Below are positions 38,208 through 47,535 of a stretch of DNA of 64,000 nt, piece after piece. This DNA comes from Planctomycetaceae bacterium. GTDB taxonomy: Bacteria; Planctomycetota; Planctomycetia; Planctomycetales; Planctomycetaceae. Position 1 is the first letter of the stretch. Each line of letters begins with the position of its first letter. The stretch covers positions 777,634 to 841,633 of the forward strand of contig JACKHO010000003.1 in the NCBI GenBank assembly GCA_020638955.1, read 5' to 3'. The notes below the pieces were generated by a model, which was not told where the DNA came from, did no database searches, and saw nothing but the letters and a program-made list of their open reading frames with translations. The position numbers and the translations under genes were made by a program.

Positions 38208-39155
38208 TTAGAACAATTGCCAGGCCTTGCTTTCGAATTCTGCGTGAATGGCCGGATCATTCGCCCGCGCGATGAGATCGTAGTAGGCGTAGGGATATTT
38301 AAACACGTGCCCAATTCCGAGCGTCTTGGCGCCCCGTTTCTGCCAGTACTCCGCTTCATTGGGGCGGAGTTTGCTGAACTTGTGGTCCATGATTTTGCGA
38401 TCATCCGGCTGCGGTCCCTTACGGGTGACGGTGACGTACTTGCGAAACGCGGTACGACAGCTTTCGGCCCATTCCTCGTCACCCATCGTCGCCAGTTCCA
38501 CCAGTGACTGGCCAAACGTCAGCATGTGTCCGGCGAATCCCTGACCGAAACCAACGAAGCGGTCGATGGAGTCGCTCGCTTCCTTCAGGATGTAGCGGGA
38601 GGCAGCCACTTCGTCGGAAAATGGAGGCGGGTCGACGTCGGCGTCGGGCTCTTCGTCGCGCCAGGGAGTGAACGCACGAATAAGGCGGCAGACTCCTTCA
38701 ACGCGTTCGGGTGTGGCCGTTTCGGGAAGTAGTCGAAACGCCTTGATGGCATGCATGGCGAAAATGGCATCATGCCCGACTTGCCGCAATACGCCGCCTC
38801 CTTCAGCCAAAGCTTTGCCCATTTGCTCAGCCGCGTCTTCAACGCGGTCGTTTTCCGGGAACGGCTGGCACAATTTGGTCGGCGCCCAGTTGAGGTCGAA
38901 GAGTTCAATGATTCGCGTGGTCGCCGCTTCGTCGAATTTGTTGTTCACGCACATCAGGTGCGCTGAAATGAGTGCCGCGCCGCGATGACCGTCAGAGAAA
39001 TAATTCATTTCCGGCGACCGAGCCAACGCATTAATGCCCAGCCGAACAAGGCGATTCTTGTCGAGAACACCCTCATCACCGTAAGCGCCAGCACCGGGAA
39101 GCAGCAGCCCGCCAATGGTCACAGCACTGCCAATTGTGAATTCACGACGGTTCAT
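38208..39155 (-). CDS. Tat-signal hypothetical protein
   Basis: 315 residues from the ATG at 39155, set by AGGAGG with a 4-base gap. It begins MNRREFTIGSAVTIGGLLLP, a twin-arginine type signal. The mature part is mainly helical and has no recognised domain; conserved-looking patches include SDGHRGAALISAHLMCVNNK and WQKRGAKTLGIGHVFKYPYA. In planctomycetes a DUF1592 gene is typically paired with a Tat-signal DUF1552 gene; this protein sits in that position, directly downstream of the DUF1592 gene, but does not look like DUF1552. A palindromic repeat separates the two. It ends 20 bases before another palindromic repeat. Confidence 0.7.
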   Translation of the reverse strand: MNRREFTIGSAVTIGGLLLPGAGAYGDEGVLDKNRLVRLGINALARSPEMNYFSDGHRGAALISAHLMCVNNKFDEAATTRIIELFDLNWAPTKLCQPFPENDRVEDAAEQMGKALAEGGGVLRQVGHDAIFAMHAIKAFRLLPETATPERVEGVCRLIRAFTPWRDEEPDADVDPPPFSDEVAASRYILKEASDSIDRFVGFGQGFAGHMLTFGQSLVELATMGDEEWAESCRTAFRKYVTVTRKGPQPDDRKIMDHKFSKLRPNEAEYWQKRGAKTLGIGHVFKYPYAYYDLIARANDPAIHAEFESKAWQLF

Positions 39156-39215
39156 GATGCCTCCTTCGACTTTCGTGCAAACCACTGGCAATTGTACGGG
39201 ACTGTTGCACCTGAA

Positions 39216-39302
39216 TGGGAGGGCGACGCTCCCGCGGAGCCGCACGTGGTTCATTCGGCATCCACATGAAAATTTGGCTCGGTAGGAACCTCGCCCTCCC
39301 GG
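39216..39302. repeat. Imperfect palindromic repeat
   Basis: Left arm TGGGAGGGCGACGCTCCCGC (from 39216, continuing GGAGCC to 39241) and right arm GGCTCGGTAGGAACCTCGCC (from 39276, continuing CTCCCGG to 39302) are inverted copies with about five differences in 26 bases. GAGGGCGA...TCGCCCTC repeats of this kind are abundant in planctomycete genomes. It lies just upstream of the Tat-signal gene and just beyond the end of the DUF1592 gene, in non-coding DNA. Confidence 0.7.
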
Positions 39303-39326
39303 TCGCAGACGAATCTGCAGGCAGTC

Positions 39327-41873
39327 CTACCGATGTCGAAACAACTCTGACGTCGCGACGAATTGAATCAGTGAACTGACGGTGCGGTCGTGCTCCTGCA
39401 TATGTTTCACAGCCGCTTGAACCTGGACCTGGTCGGCAATGCCGAGTTCGCGTCCCAAGGCGTAAGTGAACACTTTTCCGGCCAGACAATTCAGGAAGAG
39501 TTCTTCCCGCTCCACGAGCGCATTTTGGAGTCCTTCCACACCGACGAATTCGGTTCCATCAGGGAGGACGGCGGAGGCGTCGATGAGTGGGTCGTTCTGA
39601 CCAATCCGGCCTTTGTAAGCCGAACCCCTCCTGCGTGCGGTATTCGCCGGCGGCGTTGAAGTTTTCGAGTGAGAACCCCAGGGATCAATTTTACTGTGGC
39701 ACCGGGCGCACTGCGGCAATTCACGATGAATTTCCAGTCGCTGACGCACCGTTGCTTTGTCGATGCCAGGAACCTTCGGTGCAATGTCGCCTGCATTCGC
39801 AACTGGTAGACCGGGGTCTGTCCCCAGAATGTTCTTGAGAATCCAGGTCCCTCGTTTCACCGGAGACGTGCGGGTGCCGTTGGAGGTAATCGTCAATACG
39901 GAGGCCTGAGTCACGACTCCACCGCGGGGAACTCCTTCCGGCAGTGGGACGCGCCGGAACGCGTCACCACGGACATTCGGAATACCGTAGTAGCGGGCAA
40001 GCCGTTCATTGACGACTGCAAAGTCCGACTTCACCAGATTCATGGCACTTTCACGGCTCCGCAAGACTTCGGCGAAGAACGCCTCTGATTCACCGACAAT
40101 CGAGGTTTCCAGGTGTCGGTCGTACTTGGGATACAAATCAGCAGCGGGTGGATTCGCACCGACTTCCCGCAGTCCCAGCCACTGGCCCGCGAAGTTTTTG
40201 ACGAACTGTTCGGACTTCGAGTCGGCCAGCATCCTTTCGACTTGTTGATGGATGACATCTGGCGAATCGAGTTTCCCCTGCTCTGCCAGTTGCAGCAACG
40301 ATTCATCAGGCATGGAGGACCAGAGGAAGTACGAAAGTCGCGAGGCAAGCTCGAACTGTGTGAGTTCGCGGCGATCCTGTGGAGCTGAAGGTTCACTGAG
40401 GTAGAGGAAGTGCGGTGAGCAAAGAACAGCAATGAGCGGTGTCTTGATGGCCTGTTCCAAAGTTTCTTCCGGGTCCCGATGTGTCACGAAGAGATCAACC
40501 TTGGCCTGCACTTCCGCCTCGGTCACTGGTCGGCGATACGCACGACGCATGAAGCGTTGCAGCACTTCGCGCACGTAGCCCACTTCATCCTGATTGGGTG
40601 TCTCGGATGAAATGAGGATTTCTTGGTGGCTCGCTGGCGGCCATGCGTCGTACACGGGGCCTTCAATTTCGAACCAGTCGACCCACAGCTCCGGTCGCGC
40701 GAATGTATCGCCCGACTGCATCCAGAAGTTCTCCAGTTCACGCGGAATGCTATACGCATACTGAATGGTGACTCCCGCTTTTTCGGTCGTGAACCGCGTC
40801 CGGATTTCATAAGTCCCAGGTTCCTCAACGGAATCTGGGACATCGAATTCGGCAATGACTTCCGGCTGCCCACCAAGGTTTTTAATGAGCTTCAGACGTG
40901 GCGGACCGAAGTCGTACATTTGGGCCGTGCGAAAATGTTCCAGGTCCCGTTCAAAGGCCTCGCGATGATATTTTTCCCCTTTCGGGTTCTTTTCGATTTG
41001 GTCCAGCATCCGTTTTCAAGGGCCAGTCGGGCTGATGCCACTACAGCTTCTCGGTTCGGGGACAATGCCTCCCGCCCGAATTCGGATGATGTATTCCCCT
41101 TCAACCGGCATTTGAAAATCGCGGGCGTTGAGGTTGCGGTCCCAGCTTTCGTGGTGCATGACCTTAAAGCCGTCTTTGACTTCATTCTTACCACCATTCA
41201 CGATGATGCGTTGCCCGTCGTACGTCACTCGATTTGAATCGGAATCTCCGGAGTCGGGCTGAATGCCATTTCAATGCCTCTGGCTGTGCTCCCTCGACAA
41301 TGGCTTCGTCCAGGATTTTCCGCGCGGAGGCGAGGTAGAGTTCCATCAGCAGTGGGCTGACGGTCAACGCCCGACCGTTATTGTCGAATCCGCCAGCCGG
41401 GGGATCTTGCGGGAATCCCGACACGTCGGCATTCACACCGATGAGATCGCGTATGGTGTTGCGATACTCATTGCGGTTCAGTCGTCGCAATACAATATTG
41501 GAATCTCGACGAATGAGTTCCGCCCTCACCATTTGCTGCGTTATCCAGTCAACGACCTCGGCGACATTTTTCGGGCTTGGGTTGTGGTTCATCATCGGGC
41601 GGCATTTCGTGGCTGTTGAGCACGTTGACGACTTCACCCCAGTGCTGCTTTGCCTCGAGTCCCAGGAATTCATTCGGAAGATGTTCATCAACGCGAAACT
41701 TCGCCTGCTGGTCGTCGGGGCCGTGGCAGCGGCAGGCAGTGCTCCTTGAGAAATGGCGTGACCTTGGCCTGAAAAGCCCGTAGTGTCTGGGTCCCAGACG
41801 GGTTCTGCATTGGCGACCGACAAGGGAGGATCACCAGCAATGGGAACCAGGCTGAGCGAAGATTGAAGGACAT
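39327..41873 (-). pseudogene. DUF1587/DUF1592/DUF1588/DUF1585 cytochrome-type protein, disrupted by at least nine indels
   Basis: Reading across frames from ATG 41873 restores a typical planctomycete cytochrome protein of about 850 residues. In order: a signal peptide (MSFNLRSAWFPLLVILP), a haem motif that needs removal of one extra base (HCLPCHGPD), a DUF1587 region (RLNRNEYRNTIRDLIGVNAD), a beta-sandwich segment (VEGEYIIRIRAGGIV), DUF1592 (ELASRLSYFLWSSMPDESLL), DUF1588 (GGVVTQASVLTITSNGTRTS) and DUF1585 (CARCHSKIDPWG to the end). Frameshifts occur near 41826, 41783, 41733, 41580, 41262, 41050 and 41013. A compensating pair near 39677 and 39612 scrambles about 20 residues after DPWG. The 3' part from 41009 is one open frame of 560 codons. 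Either recent decay or consensus errors; the preserved residues favour the latter. Confidence 0.8.
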
Positions 41874-42029
41874 CGGAGAAAACTTGCTGTGAGTTAACGG
41901 AGAAATTACTTCGATCATGATACTCGTCATGTCCTCGTATGCGTACTGCACCGGGGGCTGCGGGACGGTTACATTTGCCGTGACGTCACACTATTCTGAC
42001 AGGCCCGTCCCATTAGCAGGAATTGAAAT

Positions 42030-43488
42030 ATGCGACGCGTCCTACTTTTGCTCGCAGCATGTGCCGGATTAAGTTCTGCAGCGTTTGCGGCACCGCCGAA
42101 CATTGTGCTGATTTTCGCAGATGACATGGGCTGGAAGGATATTGGTTTCCAGAGCGAGGGACGATTCTCAACACCCCACCTCGACCAAATGGCCCGCGAC
42201 GGCATGGTGTTCACCGATGCCTACGCCACCGCTGGAAACTGTGCACCGAGCCGGGCGTGCCTCATTTCAGGAACGTACACACCGCGGCATCATGTGTATG
42301 CGGTGGGGAGTACCAATAGAGGCCCGAAGAATTTGCAGCGGCTCGTTCCCATTCCAAACCGGAGCGGATTGGCGAAAGACGTCATCACCATGGCTGATGC
42401 GCTCAAGGCTGCGGGCTACGCGACCGGTCATTTTGGAAAGTGGCATTTGGCAGGACCAGACGGTGCCAAACCAAGCGAACAGGGCTTCGACGAAACGTTT
42501 GATTCGTTTGGTGAAGGGAAGTCCGAGAAGGGAGCGAAGGAAACAAGAAGGGGCCACCGGAAGATCCCAAGGGTGTGTTCACCCTGACGCGCAAAGCCTG
42601 CGATTTTATCGAAAGGCACAAAGACGAACCGTTCTTCTGTTATCTGCCGCATCATGCCATTCACACACCACTGCAGACGACGCCCGAGACCCGCGAAAAG
42701 CTGAAAGCGTCGGTGAAGGCTGGCGGACCCTCGATTGATTACCTTGGCTGCACGCATGATCTCGACGCGAGTGTCGGCGTGCTGCTGGCGAAACTGAAAG
42801 AGTTGAAGCTGGATGAAAACACGCTCGTCGTGTTCACCTCGGACAACGGCGCAACGCCAGGATCATCACAAGAACCGTTACGCGGCAACAAAGGCGCTAC
42901 TACGAAGGGGGCATTCGGGAACCATTTATCGCACTGTGGCCGGGCCACATCAAAGCAGGATCGAGTTGCTCGGTCCCCATTTCGAACGTCGATTTGTTTC
43001 CCACGTTTCTGGCTGCTGCCGGAGCAGATGTTCCCCAAGGCAAAGTGCTGGACGGCGAGAGTCTGATGCCGTTATTGACTCAAAGTGGATCACTCCAGCG
43101 CGAAGCAATCTTCTGGCATTTTCCTGGCTATCTCGATAGCCCCGTGACACGCGGTCGCGATCCGCTGTTTCGCACGCGGCCTGTAAGCGTCATCCGGAAG
43201 GGGGACTGGAAACTTTATTTGTACCATGAAGAATGGGCGCTTGATGGTGGCCGTGAACAGCTTGCCAGTAACCGAGCCGTTGAGCTTTACAATCTGCGAG
43301 ATGACGTCGGCGAACGCCACGACGTCTCAAACATGCAGACCGAAAAGCGGGATGAACTGCTGTCCGATTTGTTCGCCTGGTTCGAATCAACCGGCGCGTT
43401 ACTCCCGTCCGAGTCCAATCCCGACTACGATCCCGAGAAGAAACCAGCGAACCAGAATCGCAAACGGGGCCCAAGAGCCGCGAAATAA
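42030..43488 (+). pseudogene. Secreted sulfatase, disrupted by two single-base deletions
   Basis: The gene encodes a sulfatase of about 486 residues in three frames. Part one (from 42030) has a signal peptide, NIVLIFADDMGWKDIGFQ with the metal-binding Asp31-Asp32, and the formylglycine motif CAPSR at Cys71, then GKWHLAG. The frame shifts near 42540 in a G run: one extra G restores KGNKKGPPEDPKGVFTLTRK. Part two has HHAIHTPL and FTSDNGA. A second one-base loss near 42900 is followed by EGGIREPFIALWPGH and the rest to 43488 (DWKLYLY, VELYNLRDDVGE). All catalytic residues survive. Type I sulfatases cleave sulfate esters, here probably of algal or other polysaccharides outside the cytoplasm. Whether the gene is really dead is uncertain. 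Confidence 0.85.
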
Positions 43489-43547
43489 CTGTCGTTAGAC
43501 ACCCGCTTGAAACAAACAACTTTGAAATCAGAATCTGGAGTTTATTT

Positions 43548-45155
43548 GTGCGTCCGCTTGCTCTTGTCTTAATTGTCGCTGTACTTCTTTCCATGGTGTT
43601 TGCCCTCGGTCCGGGGGGAAGATTGACTGGTCAGTCGGTCGAACATCCCGTCGCACGTGGCGTGGTTTATCACGATAAGAACCACAACCAGCAGCGGGAT
43701 GCTGGCGAAGAGGCCATGGAAGGAATTCGCGTTTCGAACGGTCGCGACATTGTGACGACCAATGCGGACGGGAAATACGAAATCCCCGTGACAGATGATT
43801 CCATTGTCTTCGTCATTAAGCCCAGTGGTTGGCAGGTGCCCCTCAGTGAAGATCAACTGCCTCGCTTCTACTACATTCACAAGCCCAACGGATCGCCGAA
43901 GTCGCGATATCCGGGTGTCGAACCAACCGGACCACTGCCGAAGTCCATCGACTTTCCGCTGTATCCCCACGAGGAACCGAAGCAGTTTCAGGCCCTCCTG
44001 TTCGGTGATCCTCAGCCGCGAGACCAGAAGGAAGTTGACTGGATCAGCCATGATGTCATCGAAGAACTCATCGGGACTGACGCCTCATTCGGTGTGACCC
44101 TCGGCGATATTGCGTTCGACAATCTGGAAACATTTGACGCATTGAATCAGTCCATCGCGCTGCTGGGAATTCCCTGGTACAACGTCATTGGTAACCACGA
44201 CATCAACTACGAAGCGCAGCGACGCGAACACGCCAACGAAACGTATGAACGCGTTTACGGCCCATCGTATTACTCATTCGATCATGGTCCTGTTCACTTC
44301 ATCGTCGTGGACGACATTGAGTGGCAGTACAATCAGGAGAGCCGCAAAGGTCGTTATGTGGGCGGCATTGGTGACACGCAAATGGAGTTCATCAAGAACG
44401 ATTTGGCTGGGATTCCAGCCGATCAAATGGTCGTGCTTATGATGCACATTCCGCTCATCGACGTGGAAGATCGACATGAGTTGTATCGTTTGATTGAGCA
44501 GCGGCCCTTCTGCATTTCAATTTCCGGACACACACACTACCACGAGCACGTCTGGATTAAGAAGGAAGACGGTTGGGAAGGACCGCAGCCACACCATCAT
44601 ATTATCAATGTCACCGTGTGTGGCAGCTGGTGGAGCGGGGCACCCGATGAACGTGGCATTCCGCATACCACCATGGCCGACGGCGCTCCGAACGGCTATT
44701 CCATCATCAGCTTCGACGGGGCTGACTATCGACTCGATTACCGTGCCGCTGGTCGCGGACCTGACCATCAAATGCAGCTCGATGCTCCGGAAGTCATTTC
44801 CACAGAACTTGCGGAACCGGCTTTCCTGTATGCCAACGTGTTCAATGGTTCAGAGAAAACCAAAGTCGAAATGCGCGTGGCGGGACAATCAGTTGATTGG
44901 ATTGAACTCGACCACGTGAAAGAGGCTGATCCCACCTACCAGCGCACATTCGATCGAGAAGCAGCGATTCTGGAAGTGAAGCCAAACGAATGGCGGAAAC
45001 TCAGCAAGCCGCGCGCGACAGGGCACTTGTGGAAGGGAGCAATCCCCACTGGTCTTCCCGCAGGACTGCACGAAATCGAAGTCCGTGCGACTGACCATTG
45101 GGGCCGGGTGTTCAACGACAGCCGCAGCATCCGCGTAGAAGCCGCAGGGTCGTAG
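43548..45155 (+). CDS. Secreted metallophosphoesterase with N- and C-terminal accessory domains
   Basis: 535 residues starting at GTG 43548 (GGAG eight bases before). A signal peptide is followed by a CarboxypepD_reg/SdrD-like beta domain (RGVVYHDKNHNQQRDAGEEA, about 35-120). The calcineurin-like core follows with GDPQ, LGDIAFDN, IGNHDINYE, MMHIPLI and GHTHYHEH, then a C-terminal beta domain that includes GSWWSGAPDERGIPHTTMAD. This three-domain layout (metallophosphoesterase with N and C domains) is common in Bacteroidetes and Planctomycetes secretomes. The substrate is unknown. It follows the sulfatase gene by 59 bases and may share its transcript. Confidence 0.9.
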   Translation: MRPLALVLIVAVLLSMVFALGPGGRLTGQSVEHPVARGVVYHDKNHNQQRDAGEEAMEGIRVSNGRDIVTTNADGKYEIPVTDDSIVFVIKPSGWQVPLSEDQLPRFYYIHKPNGSPKSRYPGVEPTGPLPKSIDFPLYPHEEPKQFQALLFGDPQPRDQKEVDWISHDVIEELIGTDASFGVTLGDIAFDNLETFDALNQSIALLGIPWYNVIGNHDINYEAQRREHANETYERVYGPSYYSFDHGPVHFIVVDDIEWQYNQESRKGRYVGGIGDTQMEFIKNDLAGIPADQMVVLMMHIPLIDVEDRHELYRLIEQRPFCISISGHTHYHEHVWIKKEDGWEGPQPHHHIINVTVCGSWWSGAPDERGIPHTTMADGAPNGYSIISFDGADYRLDYRAAGRGPDHQMQLDAPEVISTELAEPAFLYANVFNGSEKTKVEMRVAGQSVDWIELDHVKEADPTYQRTFDREAAILEVKPNEWRKLSKPRATGHLWKGAIPTGLPAGLHEIEVRATDHWGRVFNDSRSIRVEAAGS

Positions 45156-45176
45156 ACCGTGAGAGCCTGCTGAGCA

Positions 45177-45641
45177 TCAACGTTGCGGAAGTTGCTGATC
45201 CCAGTTCCAGCGGGGATCGCCGAACGTGACGAGCAGGTCTCGCAGCAGGTGATAGCGTCTAACGAACAGGGGCAGCCACAGCTTGCTGTGGCTGTCCGAC
45301 GTTTCAATCACAAGCCAGTCGAGTCCGAGAAATCCGACTCGGCGGCTGGTATTTACATTTGTCCAGGGAATATGGTCGGTACGGAGCAGTGTCACCCATT
45401 CCAGTCCATTCGGGCCAACTTCGAAGTGAAAGGCCCAGCAAATGAGGGCGCCGGCCAAGGTGCTGAGCACCGTCAGCAAGACAGGAATGACACCTGCTAA
45501 TATGAAGAGCGGCGCACCTGTGAAGAAGAAAAACAGTTCCAGTGGAACGAGTGTGAGGGTGAATACGATGGGAAAAACATCGGTGAACGACATGCGGAAG
45601 TCTTCTCTGCGTAAGCAGATACGGATGATTCCCTCGTTCAT
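45177..45641 (-). CDS. Small membrane protein with PH-like domain
   Basis: 154 residues with two adjacent hydrophobic helices (VFPIVFTLTLVPLELFFFFT and APLFILAGVIPVLLTVLSTL, between about 23 and 70). They are followed by a beta-rich C-terminal half (FHFEVGPNGLEWVTLLRTDH IPWTNV, then WLVIETSDSHSKLWLPLF) in the style of bacterial PH domains (YdbS/YdbT type). I assign no specific function. The start could also be Met17. It converges with the phosphoesterase gene, 21 bases apart, and is divergent from nadC. Confidence 0.65.
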   Translation of the reverse strand: MNEGIIRICLRREDFRMSFTDVFPIVFTLTLVPLELFFFFTGAPLFILAGVIPVLLTVLSTLAGALICWAFHFEVGPNGLEWVTLLRTDHIPWTNVNTSRRVGFLGLDWLVIETSDSHSKLWLPLFVRRYHLLRDLLVTFGDPRWNWDQQLPQR

Positions 45642-45821
45642 GATCAGGCTCCGAAAGGAGAGGGTCGCTGAATTGCGAAAATTGACCTTTTCTTAATCAT
45701 ATCTTCATTTATCGGCGAGCGGCAAGGTGTCGTTTGATGGGAGGCGACCAATTTGGCATGCTCCCCGCAGATATTGACGGTTGATGTTCCCCACCTGCTG
45801 GCCCAGTTACCTGTAGATCAC

Positions 45822-46721
45822 ATGTCGAATCGAATTCCCCCTCTGTTGAACGACGCGGAACGTGCTCGGGCACGACAGCTCATCAAAGACGCTCTTCAGG
45901 AAGATTTGAGTGAAGCGGGTGATTTGACGTCGAATGCACTCATTCCCCTTTCGGAATTAGGAAGCGTCAACATCGTCGCGCGTCAGGCGGGCGTCCTTTC
46001 CGGACTTCCGTTCGTTGACATTGTCTTTGAGCAGCTAGGTGAAGGTGTCACTGTTGAGCGGCACGTGCAGGACGGTGCCGATTTGGCGCCCGGTATGGTC
46101 GTCGCCACTTTGACGGGCCCGGTGCACACATTGCTGTCAGGCGAACGAACGGCGCTGAATCTGTTGACCCTTTTGAGTGGCAACGCCTCGCTGACAGCCA
46201 AGTTCGTTGCCGCTGTGAGTGGAACCCGAGCCCGCATCCTGGATACGCGAAAGACGCTGCCGGGCCTGAGACTTCTGCAGAAGTATGCCATTCGCTGTGG
46301 TGGCGGAATTAATCATCGCATTGGTCTCTATGATGCCGTGCTCATCAAAGACAATCACATTGGCGCCTGGAACAAAGGCGGCGCGCGCAGTCTGAAGGAC
46401 ATACTCAAACAGGCACGCGCCTATGCCAGTGGATGCGTAACCATCGAAATCGAAGTCGACACACTCGAACAACTGCGCGATGCATTGAACGGTAAGCCGG
46501 ACATTGTTTTGCTCGACAACATGACCCTCGACATGCTGCGGGAAGCGGTCAGCATTCGGAATGATCAATCACCAACGGTGCATCTCGAGGCGTCGGGCGG
46601 GGTGAATCTGGAAACCGTCCGGGACATTGCACTCACGGGAGTTGATCGCATCAGCGTGGGTGCTTTGACCCACTCCGCCCCAGCACTCGATTTGGCATTC
46701 GACTGGGTTGCCGGACAATAA
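45822..46721 (+). CDS. nadC: Nicotinate-nucleotide pyrophosphorylase (quinolinate phosphoribosyltransferase)
   Basis: Converts quinolinate and PRPP to nicotinate mononucleotide, carbon dioxide and pyrophosphate in de novo NAD synthesis. The ATG at 45822 gives 299 residues, close to the family norm of about 285; the upstream frame adds 23 residues unlike NadC. Motifs: EDLSEAGDLTSNALIP, GPVHTLLSGERTALNLLTLLSGN, ILDTRKTLPGLR, GGGINHRIGLYDAVLIKDNH, IEIEVDTLEQ, DIVLLDNM and LEASGGVNLETVRDIALTGV. ribE follows after 52 bases in the same direction. nadA and nadB are not in the window. Confidence 0.96.
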   Translation: MSNRIPPLLNDAERARARQLIKDALQEDLSEAGDLTSNALIPLSELGSVNIVARQAGVLSGLPFVDIVFEQLGEGVTVERHVQDGADLAPGMVVATLTGPVHTLLSGERTALNLLTLLSGNASLTAKFVAAVSGTRARILDTRKTLPGLRLLQKYAIRCGGGINHRIGLYDAVLIKDNHIGAWNKGGARSLKDILKQARAYASGCVTIEIEVDTLEQLRDALNGKPDIVLLDNMTLDMLREAVSIRNDQSPTVHLEASGGVNLETVRDIALTGVDRISVGALTHSAPALDLAFDWVAGQ

Positions 46722-46773
46722 AATCGTAAGCGTGAGCTGCAGTTCACAATACCAACACGTACAGGCGTTCAAG

Positions 46774-47382
46774 ATGTTTACTGGTTTGATTGAAGGACAA
46801 GGAAAAGTACTGGCCATTGATCCGGAAGGGGCTGGCGTGTTGTTGTCGATCGAACCACCGGCCGACTTGGATGACGGAGCGCACACAGAAGTTGCCCTCG
46901 GCGAGAGTGTCGCGATTAATGGCTGCTGCCTGACTGTTGTATCGTTCGACGAGAATACATGGCGTTTCCAAGCCGGCAGTGAGACTCTATCGCGAACGAA
47001 TTTGGGACACCTGCAGGCAGGGGATGTCGTCAACATTGAACGAGCACTCCGAGCCAATGCCCGACTCGGCGGTCACTTCGTTCAGGGCCACGTCGACGAC
47101 ACCGGCACGGTTGCCAAAATCGACCGCGAAGGAGAATGGGTCTTTATGTGGTTCAAAGTGCCACCCAGACTCACACGGCAAATGGTCTCGAAGGGCTCGA
47201 TTTGCGTGGATGGAATTTCTCTGACACTTGTAGAGGTAAGCGATGACCAGTTCAGCGTGGCACTCATTCCTCATACGCTCGATGTCACGACACTCGGGCA
47301 ACGCCAGCCCGGCGACATGGTGAACATCGAGACGGACATTCTAGGGAAGTACATTGAGAAGCTGGTCTCACCTGCTTCGTGA
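46774..47382 (+). CDS. ribE: Riboflavin synthase, alpha chain
   Basis: Dismutates two 6,7-dimethyl-8-ribityllumazine molecules to riboflavin and an aminopyrimidine. The start MFTGLIEGQGKV at ATG 46774 is the family N terminus. The 202-residue protein shows the two lumazine-binding repeats: the first with ESVAINGCCLTVV, SRTNLGHLQAGDVVNIERAL and GGHFVQGHVD, the second with KGSICVDGISLTLVEV, IPHTLDVTTLG and GDMVNIETDILGKYIEKL. It lies 52 bases after nadC, a plausible two-gene cofactor operon. No FMN riboswitch is recognisable in the upstream region, which is mostly nadC coding sequence. Confidence 0.95.
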   Translation: MFTGLIEGQGKVLAIDPEGAGVLLSIEPPADLDDGAHTEVALGESVAINGCCLTVVSFDENTWRFQAGSETLSRTNLGHLQAGDVVNIERALRANARLGGHFVQGHVDDTGTVAKIDREGEWVFMWFKVPPRLTRQMVSKGSICVDGISLTLVEVSDDQFSVALIPHTLDVTTLGQRQPGDMVNIETDILGKYIEKLVSPAS

Positions 47383-47535
47383 TCCGGCTGTCCCACGAGC
47401 AAGTTGTGGTTGGGCACTTGCGAACTGCCGGGGCCGACGCGACACTCGTAGATGAAGTTGTTCACAAAATCGGGTGACAGGTGCAAACTGGCTCCTGTTC
47501 CGTTCTTTCATCGAATCAGAGTTTCTGGAGACTGC

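Noticed and set aside
39156..39254. N-terminal extension of the Tat-signal protein.
   Set aside because: It would run through the palindromic repeat; the AGGAGG-led ATG at 39155 with a twin-arginine signal is clearly better.
42535..42910. Programmed frameshifting in the sulfatase gene.
   Set aside because: No slippery heptamer with downstream structure; two unrelated shifts plus many in the neighbouring gene fit errors or decay.
47271..47486. A 71-codon minus-strand frame overlapping the 3' end of ribE.
   Set aside because: The non-overlapping part reads like protein (residues around VPNHNLLVG), but there is no ribosome site, no relatives I recognise and half of it is antisense to ribE.
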